From assembly GCA_036346205.1 (NCBI GenBank), contig JARFJB010000978.1, positions 20,098 through 84,097 of the forward strand: a stretch of 64,000 nucleotides of DNA, read 5' to 3'. This document shows, piece after piece, positions 55,774 to 64,000 of the stretch. This stretch comes from Vesta saturnalis. Its lineage: Eukaryota; Arthropoda; Insecta; Coleoptera; Lampyridae. Numbering within the stretch: position 1 is the first letter of the stretch; each line of letters opens with the position of its first letter. Position numbers and translations under genes: made by a program. Below the pieces are notes generated by a model, which saw nothing but the letters and a program-made list of their open reading frames with translations, was not told the DNA's origin and did not search any database.

Positions 55774-56011
55774 ATGGATCTATCTGCATTGAACGGTAGC
55801 ACTTTCTGTAAATCCTTCACGAACGTAAAAGACTTGGAGGGTGTGCAAAAATAAAGTGATTATATGAATACCATCGACATAAAGTATGGTAAACATATTA
55901 TCATTGAAACCCAGAACTTTAAGTCCATACTTCCCTTACAATTTTATGAATACTTCAAAAGAAGATCGCATTGAAAAGTTTAAACAATATCTGTCTGAGA
56001 ATGACATGTAG
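55774..56011 (+). pseudogene. OB-like small protein, paralogue in the spacer
   Basis: ATG 55774 (MDLSALNGSTFCKSF), frameshift near 55850, then TIDIKYGKHIIIETQNF and LPLQFYEYF, ending TAG 56009. Same pattern as the arm ORF (TKYG, IVIET) but clearly diverged, so an older paralogue. The end (EKFKQYL) is also found at the end of the PLA2 gene in the arms. Confidence 0.5.
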
Positions 56012-56039
56012 ATTACCAGCTCAGGAAAGGCAACTATTT

Positions 56040-56960
56040 TAAAAAAAAATACACTCTTTTATAATATCAGATTAATTTTTAACTCAAAATTTTGAATTTT
56101 TGTATATATTGAATAAATAACAGCGAAAGGATAGCATTAAAATAAATTCAGAAATAAAAAATTTCAAAACAGTCTTGTGAAATATAGTACATAAAGGTTG
56201 AAACTTGCTACATTTATATTTATATTTATTTATAAATCAGTAGTCCTTTACCCAAAAATTCCAATTTTCGGCATGTAGATAAACAAGCGCAAAGATAGCA
56301 CTCAAAAATTTCAAAACTAAAAGAATGTGAAAAACAAAATTTGATTATTAATGACAGTTTGTAGTTTTGATACGTAACTGAACGTTGTTAATTGTTTTCC
56401 AACTCGATAATCCTTTAAAAAATTCTGAAATTTCGTATACAGATCCAATAAATAAGAGCGCCAATAATAGCAGTTTGAAAATTTTAAAAAAAAAAAAAAT
56501 GTGATGAAAAAATTCATGTTACCAATTAAAGTAATACGTAAATTGAAATTGTTAATAAATCACAACTCGATAATCCACCCAAAAATTCTGAATTTTCATA
56601 TAACCCAATAAGTGGCGCCAATTATAGCAGTTTCAAAAATTTTCCCAAAAAAAAAAAATGTGATGAAAAATTCATGTTTAATTAAAGTAATACGTAACTG
56701 AAATTGTTAATAAATCACAACTCGATAATCCTTTAAAAAATTCAATTTTTATATAAAAAGTAAGAGCGCCAAATAGTAGTTTCCAAAATTTGAAAAAAAA
56801 CAAAATGTGATAAAAAAATTGTTTTATAATTAAAGTAAGAAACTGAAGTTGTTAATTGCTTAATAAATCAAAACCCAATGTTTACCCAAAAATTAAATTT
56901 GTATACAGACCCAATAAATTAGAGCGCCAATGATAGAACTAAAAATTTGGAAAAATTGAA
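56040..56960. repeat. About 170-bp satellite, five to six degenerate units
   Basis: Units share CAACTCGATAATCC, AAAATTCTGAATTT, CCAATAAATAAGAGCGCCAA and AATGTGATGAAAAA. A related single unit lies near 58150-58230. Confidence 0.8.
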
Positions 56961-58803
56961 TCCTCTTTACTATTAGAATATTAAAGCATTTTTAAATAGC
57001 ACCAATATGAAATATGATATAATAAAAAAATGTAACTAATTTTTTAATAAAAAAAAAAAATGAAATATTAAAATTAAAATTGTAACTAAAAAAAAACAAA
57101 ATTTTTTTAAGGTGTGATCAAAAAATCATTTAAATAAAAAATAAAATAATGTAGAAAAATATCAAACATTGTTTGGTATTCTTCATTGAACAATATATAT
57201 TTTAATCACCCATTTTATGTAACCCACAAATTTGCTAGCTGTTCCATCCCATGTTAGGACATATCATGAAAACAAAATACTTAAAACTGAAACAACAACA
57301 AACATTACTCACATTAGGAAATATTTTTAATTTATAACCATTTTATCTGAAAAATCAAAAGTTAAAACAAAGTTAAATAAATTAAATTTTGAAAGTTTAA
57401 GTTTTCTTAACATAATGAAAACGTTAATTTCAATAAAAATTTGCATGAAATGTTTACCAGTATTTTAATTTTTTTAACTTTTAGGAAATGAAAAGCAGGA
57501 ATGAACGTATATGGTTGACAATTTAATTTATATTAAATCACGGTGAATAAAATTACTAAGTGTTTACAGTATGTTAAAAATAGGTGAAAAAAAGAAAAAT
57601 GAGACAGCTTTGAGTTTAAAAAAAACGTTTAAACATGGCAAGAGCATCATAAATATGATAAGAAGAGAAAGAAAAAAGTTTTAAATTTGATGAAAAAGAA
57701 AAGACTGAAGGTGTTAATCAAAAAAAAGCATTGAGGATAGATTTCAAATTATGTACCAAGAAATAACATTTAATTATAATAAAAGTATGTTTAATAGTAT
57801 CAAATAAAACCATATCAAATTATTTTCTTGTAAATTCAACAACTTTGATATCACTCAGATCCAACTGTCAATTTTACGTTTCAGGGTAAATACTTTATTT
57901 AAAAATAAAATCATTAGTTTTGTATTTAAAAAATTTTTTAAACCTGTTATTTGTTCAGTCTATCTACAATAAATTCCTAATTTTTCACTCTTAATGATTA
58001 AACTGCTATGTAATTATCAATATAAAACTGTTACAAAAAGAAAACAACATTATGAAATGTAGTAGTAAACAATAAATTATATGTTAATAAATATACTCTT
58101 TTATCATAATTATATGTTAATAAATATACCTTTTTATCATAACAGCAATGGTTGTTTCCTCAATTTTGCGTGTAGAAAATAAATAACAGCGCAAAGGATA
58201 CCAGTTAAATAAATTTTTTAAAATCTACAAATGATGTATTCAAACATTTACAAACTGTTTCAAATTGTAAAAAACTGATGACATAAAAATAGAATGTTCC
58301 AAATGCTTTACAGCAAAATAACTGCGTTCATTATCCTAGAATTATTATTAACGCTGCACCGAAAATTACAAGTCATGTTTTAAGTGTTGTTTTTAAAATT
58401 GAATCCAATTTAAAGAGCATTTAGATACATTAAATGGATAAATTCATGCAATATTTTTTGAGCTTACGTAAATTAAAAAGGTGTGTTTTAAGTGCTTTTT
58501 GTTGTTTCAAAATGGAATTTTAATGTAAGTGTAATTTCAATTTTGAAAAAATTTATACGTGAAATGATAGATTACCACTTTAAAACACAACTGCGCTGAA
58601 AAAAATTTTTTGCTCGGAATTAGGCGAAAAATTTAAATTTTTAAGAGCGCATTTTTTAGGACTTTAGGCCTAATATTTATGTATCAGTATTTTTATTATT
58701 AATAAATAATACAAATTAAATTGGTCTTTTATTATTATTCTTACAGAAATTACATTCTACGTTAGTTCCTTAAGTACACTATATTAAATAAGTTATATTC
58801 ATA

Positions 58804-58911
58804 CTAGTCGGTACCTATACAAGCAGGACATTTATATCCGTTATTAAACCAATAGTGATGCTTTCTACAGTAATTTAAGTGTTCCAAAGTGCTTGTTGTT
58901 CTTACCGGCAT
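58804..58911 (-). CDS. Zinc-ligand small protein, right arm, intact
   Basis: 35 codons from ATG 58911 to TAG 58804. Retains C-x3-H and C-P-A-C ligands, the same as the B copy at 22504 apart from four or so substitutions and a shorter end. Lies just after the integrase tail on the same strand. Confidence 0.6.
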   Translation of the reverse strand: MPVRTTSTLEHLNYCRKHHYWFNNGYKCPACIGTD

Positions 58912-58924
58912 CATTGAATTATTG

Positions 58925-59190
58925 CCTTACAATAATATGCTTATAAACTACATTATCATCATCGATCCATGAATATTATTTTAATCCCAACCACTTTACG
59001 TACACTTTATTCTTTTACGTCAAATGACCTTTTCCACCAAAACACATCCGGATATTTAACCTTTTGCAGTTCCTGTCTATAAATAGGTGTCCCTGTCTTG
59101 TAGTAAATGACCGGATTCCTTACACGTACTTTAACAATCTTTAAAGTTCACTAGACCAATTTGGTATATATAACCTTTATCAAATATTCT
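58925..59190 (-). pseudogene. Integrase C-terminal and chromodomain fragment, right arm
   Basis: Mirror of 54998-55255, with the same retained segments; no catalytic core. Confidence 0.75.
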
Positions 59191-59239
59191 TTTAAATTTT
59201 GTAAACACCGAAAATGTGAATAACATAAACTTTGATGCA

Positions 59240-59410
59240 GTCAGCTCAAAACAGATCCCTATTTTCTAGCAACAGGCAGAAACAACTCAAAACAGCTTTC
59301 CCGGTTTCCCAAACAGCTCAAAAACAGACTAAAACCGGTACCCGTTTCTCAAAACAGGTAGCTGTTTCTCAAAAACAGGTAGCTGTTTTAAAGCGGTATC
59401 TGTTTCAAGA
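59240..59410. repeat. AAACAGGTACCTGTTT-type array, right arm, second
   Basis: CTCAAAACAGGTAGCTGTTT and CTCAAAAACAGGTAGCTGTT occur next to each other, the best-preserved units, followed by AAAGCGGTATCTGTTTC. A 89-codon plus frame through it is a by-product of the repeat. Confidence 0.85.
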
Positions 59411-59573
59411 CCGAAAGCAGTTTAGGTTCTCATTATCCAAATGTTTATTCTTAGATAACATTTTAAATTATCTAGTTCTTCTTCTTCTTCTTCTTCTTTG
59501 AAATACTATAAAAGCGTTGAGGTAATACATGGAATAAGATATGTCAGTTAATAAATTTTATTTTAGAATTTCA

Positions 59574-59995
59574 CTACAATTTTTTCATATAAATGATATA
59601 CATGAGCCAAGCGCAGTGACAAGTGTTTTGTGTATGAAAAAAACAGCATGGATGAAGTTTGGGTAAAGTATGTTGTTCTTCAAACACCGTAATGCTTTGT
59701 TTTAAAAATTTTTGAATAAAATCAGCTTTTCTCGTCCTTTAACGTACACCTATCTTTGTTGATATGCAATCACTAAGTATACGAGGAATAGACGTGGAAG
59801 TATATCCATATTCCCACTTGATAAAGTGGTGGTTGTGAATTAACCAATTAGCTTGCTTTTGAAATTCACTATCCAAGGTGTGCCATGGAAATGGAGGCTT
59901 GAATACGTAATGAGCAATTTTTCCATTATATATCGCTAGTTCCAGGTGTAAATATATTTTTCTGTTTTGAATCCTTGCACATCAATTATAACAAT
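59574..59995 (-). pseudogene. DVQGF-family protein, right arm
   Basis: Mirror of 54204-54637. The start codon is lost (GGTAAATTG in place of AGTAATGATTG) and the stop is shifted by one extra A in LYEK. Internal blocks (FKPPFPWH, CFFHTQNT) remain. Confidence 0.65.
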
Positions 59996-60404
59996 TTACC
60001 TTTTTGTCTGGTTGTCTTCGTTAGCGTGTTGTATATGCGCTAATGCAATCGTGCAGTATTTCTACATGCTACATTTAAACAAATAGAACTGATTTTCTGG
60101 TTTACACACACTATTACAATAGTAAATACGTAAGCGATTTTAATGTGCAAAAACAGTGCTTTAACATATATACTTTTTAGAAAAACATGATGTTGAAGCG
60201 AATGATATGTGATTAGAAAATTTAAACTTATATAGAAGGTAGACTCCACGAGGATACCGAGCAATAACATGCACAAAGTCAGTGATTGGTTAAGAATGCT
60301 TATTTTGCTATTCCTAAGAACCTTGAAGAGTCTAACATAAGAACTGTAATATGATACCTTCTCAATACCTTGTCAATAAAATTTAACCTTGAAGATTAGT
60401 TGGT

Positions 60405-60620
60405 ATGAATTGTAATATGATACCAATAAATTTTAACCTTGAAGAGCTTAGCCAATATAGCTGCAGACACCATATTATTATACGCTACATTTTTTTTTTA
60501 GTCTCATCAATAGCAGCTCTCTTCATTATGATATACCCTTCATTTAATCAAAAAAATAGAAGACTTTTTTCTTTTTTGCAACAAAAAATATATAATTTAT
60601 TTCCAAACAATTATACATAG
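60405..60620 (+). CDS. Small possible membrane protein, right arm
   Basis: Mirror of 53586-53801; open for 71 codons with the hydrophobic stretch YIFFLVSSIAALFIMIY. One whole-codon gain and a compensated shift keep the length. Tentative. Confidence 0.3.
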   Translation: MNCNMIPINFNLEELSQYSCRHHIIIRYIFFLVSSIAALFIMIYPSFNQKNRRLFSFLQQKIYNLFPNNYT

Positions 60621-60659
60621 ATATATATGTTATTATTTTTTTTTTTACAGAAATGTTGA

Positions 60660-60850
60660 ATTAGTCATCTTTCCTACAGTTCCGGCGCTGGTAATGCGTC
60701 ATTCTCAACCAGATATTGCTTAAACTTTACATTCTTCTTCTTCTTCTTCATATTAGATCGACGTTTACACCCCATTCCCAATGTTCTCTTTGCTTTCATG
60801 ATGGTACTGACTGCTAAAGCTGCAGTTCGTTCACCTAGCGTTGCGTCTAA
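60660..60850 (-). pseudogene. PLA2-gene C-terminal part, right arm
   Basis: Reads LGERTAALAV, a KAKRTLGMGCKRRSNMKKKK basic stretch and KFKQYLVEND, stop rc at about 60677. This arm keeps the frame better than the left. It corresponds to the basic C-terminus of the PLA2 protein of element B. Confidence 0.6.
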
Positions 60851-60954
60851 TGATTTAAATATGTTATAAACTACATTATCATCATCGATCCATGAATATT
60901 ATTATTGTTTAAAAGCGGTTGTTCGGTTTTCAATGTATCCATCTTAACTGATCT

Positions 60955-61035
60955 GTTTAGTGTAAACAGCTACCTGTTCAAGAACGGTACCTGTTTGTCG
61001 CAACATACCTGTTCATGGTAAACTACCTGTTTATT
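60955..61035. repeat. AAACAGGTACCTGTTT-type array, right arm, first
   Basis: AAACAGCTACCTGTTC, GAACGGTACCTGTTTG, then two ACCTGTT halves; mirror of 53175-53270. Confidence 0.8.
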
Positions 61036-61049
61036 AAATCCGTTTTGGT

Positions 61050-61054
61050 ATATA

Positions 61055-61094
<40 letters not shown>
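61050..61094. repeat. (TA)n microsatellite inside the PLA2 gene, right arm
   Basis: About 21 TA units; mirror of 53106-53160. Confidence 0.95.
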
Positions 61095-61096
<2 letters not shown>

Positions 61097-61097
61097 A

Positions 61098-61310
61098 TGT
61101 CTACTTTCTAAATCTTGGTAATCTCTGTAACTGATATCATGAAGTTTGCACTGAGCATCTAATTGATTAATACCGAGGTCACCGCGTGCGAGTCGTTTTC
61201 TAACTTTGTACCAGGACCGCAATACTGGTAACCAGGTAAATGCAATTCAAACGGAAGTTTATTGATTAGACCATTTCAAACCACCACCACTTTCGCTTCT
61301 TAACTAGCAT
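61098..61310 (-). pseudogene. PLA2-domain protein N-terminal part, right arm
   Basis: ATG 61310; frameshifts near 61275 and 61215; then LARGDLGINQLDAQCKLHDI with the catalytic His-Asp pair intact, unlike the B copy (Arg-Asp) and the left arm (broken). The frame enters the (TA)n tract. Confidence 0.65.
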
Positions 61311-61389
61311 TGTTTACATGGATGGATAGAAGTATACCTAAATTGAGAAAACAAATCATAGTTATTTCTTTATTCAGTAAATGCTATAC

Positions 61390-62110
61390 ATTAGATAGCA
61401 GGACGATAATACAAAATTTCCATTAAACATACAGTGTTATGTGAATTAATATTATACTTAGCATTTATAACATCATCAATATCTTTATAAATGTCATCAA
61501 TCACCACCACCGAATTCTTTCACGAAAACGACGGTAGTCAACAACTTTGTATGAACTTTTCATAAAAACACCAGATTGTAAGATTCAAGAAATTCCAATC
61601 TATAGCTTACTATATCCTTTAAATTGAATAGTTCTTCTATACTATGTGAGTTGAATGTGCAAGAACAGCACTTGTAGTTTTCTATCATAACAGTTTTCAA
61701 AATTCTGTCATATCCTTTAATTAATTCCCAATTGTAATAAATACCAAGATTACTAGATAGAGATTCATAATGTTGATCATAGATTATATCTTCTTCTTCG
61801 TTTACATTTGACCAATCAATTTCATTTTCAATTTCTTGGGATCGGAAAAATTGTAATTCTACATGAATGCCATCTTAGAAGCTCATTCCATTCCTTCATA
61901 TCCAACACCATTATTGCTTTGATCACATTACCACACCCAATACGCACCATTGCAAGGTTGAGGTGTACTGTATCCAATTTCCAGATGTTTGCATGATGAG
62001 TATCGTTCGATAGTTTATAATAAGTACAATCGATTAAGTATTCCTTAGCTGCTTGTTTATACACTTCATCCTTATATTGAAATGATGATGATGGTGTCTT
62101 AGCAGAAGAA
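61390..62110 (-). pseudogene. EW-motif protein, right arm
   Basis: Mirror of 52080-52822: EYLIDCTYYKLSNDTHHANI then WKLDTVHLNLA and VLDMKEWNELLRWHS are open in one frame (62064-61828); further shifts follow. It keeps bases lost on the left (for example after THHA). Confidence 0.5.
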
Positions 62111-62466
62111 TAACCTTCATCATGTTTCTCTTCATTTTTACTACTATTACCATCACTATTTTGACAGCACCAACAACAAAATGTTAAATTATTATTCAGT
62201 TGTTACTGCAATGATGTATCCATATATAACGGTGAACTTCTGAGTTTCGATCGTTCCAGAAATGATTTTATTGCTACTTGCATGACTTTACTTGCTCGCA
62301 ATTTCACTATGACTAAACACTGTTTAAGAAAATAATTCTAGTATTTCAATTTTACATATGGCAGGAGTGCTACTATTAAAAAGAAAATGTTATGTTTGTT
62401 GTTTTGCCAGCTGCACCCAAACTACTTATAAACACATCTTTCGTGTTTAGGAGTGTTTTAAATTCT

Positions 62467-62673
62467 TCAATTCGTGTTTCTTCTTTTTGAAATACACATA
62501 AAAGCGTTCCGGCAATCACATTTAAAATCACCCGTTTCTATCACTATACGTTCACCATACTTAGTATTAATTATATCCATATTCATTACTTTATACTTTC
62601 TCGATATATCGAGCTCGCACGCATTTTTAAAGGGTTTGCAATAGGTGCTTTGATTTAACCCTGTTAATTCCAT
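62467..62673 (-). pseudogene. OB-like small protein (KYG motif), right arm
   Basis: Starts MELTGLNQSTYCKPFKNA at ATG 62673; contains KYKVMNMDIINTKYGERIVI and ETGDF, the fullest copy of the motif, with a frameshift near 62495. See the left-arm entry for the fold suggestion. Confidence 0.55.
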
Positions 62674-62769
62674 ATTTAACAATTAAGGTGCTGCAGACTG
62701 ATCTCAACATACAGCTCACTTATATAAGAAATATGCGTCCTACATATTACAACATGCTTAAACTTGTTA

Positions 62770-63380
62770 AATACCTACTTTTGACCTTGACTAGAAATAT
62801 AATATGATGATGATCAGCTCAAAAATTTATATTTCCGCTAAAAGTTTGACCTTGAAAATTATATTCTTAGATTTATGATTACCTTGCAATTTCTATTTTT
62901 AGCTTTTCACCTTGACCTTTTTATATTTCTAAGAAATACGACACCAGCGTAGGTCAATAACCTTTGACCTTGAAAACTATTTTAGATTTATGATTACCTT
63001 GCAACTTCTATTTTTAGCTTTACCTTATATTTCTAAGAAATATGACACCACCGTAAGTCAATAACCTTCAAAACTATTTTTGATTTATGATTACCTTGCA
63101 ATTCTATTTTAGCTTTGACCTTGACCAACTTTTTAAAAAAGTTTGACCTTGAGCTCCAAAAGGATTTCACCACCAGAGGGCAGTGACTCCAAAATTTAAA
63201 TCCCCCAAAAACATTGGAGGGTTCTGGCATAACGAGAAAATTCGACCTTGAAATAAATCCATAAGATTTACATTGACCTTGAACTGGTCCAGGATTTAAA
63301 AATATGAAACCGTAAGTCTTCGACCTTGAATACTATTTTTGATTACCTTGCAACTTCTAACCTTTTGACCTTGACTTAGC
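62770..63380 (-). promoter_or_regulatory. Array of about nine TCAAGGTCA nuclear-receptor half-sites, right
   Basis: TGACCTTGA or CGACCTTGA near 62783, 62848, 62966, 63117, 63145, 63244, 63275, 63322 and 63365, all on the minus strand, the mirror of the left array. Confidence 0.6.
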
Positions 63381-63535
63381 GGGTTACCAACCTAACACGT
63401 ATTAGCAATTACCAAAATTTTGACTTTTGAAATAGGCAATTTACCAACCTAGAAATCGTGACTTTTCTTGACTTTTTCAGATCTGGTGACAAATCTAGTG
63501 AAAAGGGATCAAAGTGGTAGTATTACTACTAACTT

Positions 63536-63779
63536 TTTTCTTATTTAATAAAAGTTTGAACCGCCAAATAAAAACTTGGATTAATTTGATTCATTTGATA
63601 AAACAGTGTTAGTTGGAAAAAAGCAACGATTTTAACGTCCAATAGAAGAATTAATCCAGAAAAAAGTTGGATTTTAAATGTCCAATGATTAAACGAAAAT
63701 ACTTCTGCTCTTCTTCATGGGTTTGCATTTAAAATTAAATTATGAAAAAAAATATTGTTCATAGTATTAATGGGTCGTT
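63536..63779. other. No recognisable feature
   Basis: AT-rich sequence just outside the palindrome. Confidence 0.4.
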
Positions 63780-64000
63780 ATTAACTTTTTCATTGGCTTA
63801 ATGATTTTTGCATTATCTCAATAACAATTGTTTATGGACTGATGAACTGTTCATTACTAATACAAAGTGTATTCTTTAGACAATGAAGTCTCCTTCATTG
63901 GCTTAATGATTATCTTCTCTTCTCAATCAAAAGTTTATGGACATGAACTCGTTCATTTTTTACGAAAGTGCATTATTTAGCACAATGAAGTCGTCTTCAT
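63780..64000. repeat. About 120-bp tandem repeat at the window end
   Basis: CATTGGCTTAATGATT, GTTTATGGAC, GTTCATT and ACAATGAAGTC occur in order twice (63791 and 63896). Continues past the edge. Confidence 0.8.

Larger units (their letters stand above)
55555..58659. other. Palindrome spacer
   Basis: Not mirrored. Holds an AAACAG array, an OB-like ORF, a 170-bp satellite and then AT-rich sequence without genes (57000-58659), including a 33-bp tandem duplication at 58077-58142. Confidence 0.7.
58660..63535 (-). repeat. Right arm of giant palindrome (element C)
   Basis: Inverted counterpart of 50686-55530 with the same gene order. Where one arm is broken the other often keeps the base, and vice versa. 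Confidence 0.9.

Noticed and set aside
59232..59501. 89-codon plus ORF (Gln/Thr/Ser-rich)
   Set aside because: Produced by the AAACAG array and a CTT repeat; the mirror region has no such ORF.
50686..63535. Reading the palindrome as one Polinton with very long terminal repeats
   Set aside because: The arms hold several gene remnants and the spacer lacks capsid, ATPase, polymerase and integrase cores, so a simple element with long ends does not fit.
1..64000. tRNA or rRNA genes
   Set aside because: I saw no cloverleaf with A/B boxes or conserved rRNA block, though a proper covariance search was not possible.

Overview
The window looks like an AT-rich eukaryotic, probably insect, genome segment made almost entirely of decayed mobile elements and endogenous virus-like DNA. 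Evidence: spliced PIF/Harbinger transposase and MADF remnants, a ZMYM1/hAT-type transposase, a THAP/P-element transposase, a Ty3/gypsy LTR retrotransposon, and several copies of Polinton (Maverick)/adintovirus-like genes. I see no intact host gene and no RNA gene. Nearly every long reading frame is broken by frameshifts or stops. Family names are my recognition of motifs, not search results.

Layout. 1-1745: minus-strand end of a Polinton-like element (A) with a DVQGF-type gene, major capsid protein and penton-like fragment. 1746-8900: tandem and inverted repeats with one unrecognised ORF near 6.5-7.0 kb. 8.7-12.8 kb: a retrotransposon tail, PIF/Harbinger pieces with an antisense MADF gene inside a transposase intron, a 200-bp palindrome and a ZMYM1/hAT transposase. 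12.8-27.1 kb: the best-preserved Polinton-like provirus (B). In order it carries three early-type ORFs, a PLA2-domain protein, a hydrophobic minor capsid protein, a cysteine protease, a penton-like protein, a major capsid protein, an A32-type packaging ATPase, two conserved Polinton-type proteins, a retroviral-type integrase with a chromodomain-like tail, a 38-aa zinc-ligand protein and, on the minus strand, an unknown gene and protein-primed family B DNA polymerase. Together these would make, package, replicate and integrate a linear dsDNA genome.

27.1-34 kb: a minisatellite, a small spliced ORF, duplicated noncoding DNA, a THAP/P transposase remnant, an 860-bp MITE-like element and a second DNA polymerase fragment. 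34-37.4 kb: an odd low-complexity A/T tract. 37.4-43.3 kb: a gypsy-type retrotransposon. 43.3-50.7 kb: AT-rich noncoding DNA with a hairpin element and, at 48.94-49.06 kb, an inverted match to the start of element B flanked by a possible 6-bp target duplication. 50.69-63.54 kb: a giant imperfect palindrome (C) with two arms of about 4.85 kb around a 3.1-kb spacer. Each arm carries Polinton-type accessory genes (OB-like protein, EW-motif protein, PLA2 protein, DVQGF protein, integrase tail, zinc-ligand protein), dense TCAAGGTCA nuclear-receptor half-site arrays at the outer end, and arrays of a near-palindromic AAACAGGTACCTGTTT motif.

The most unusual features are the palindrome with mirrored FTZ-F1-like site arrays, the AAACAGGTACCTGTTT arrays shared by elements B and C, the PLA2 catalytic His-to-Arg change in B only, the nested MADF gene, and the possible 36-kb span of element B.
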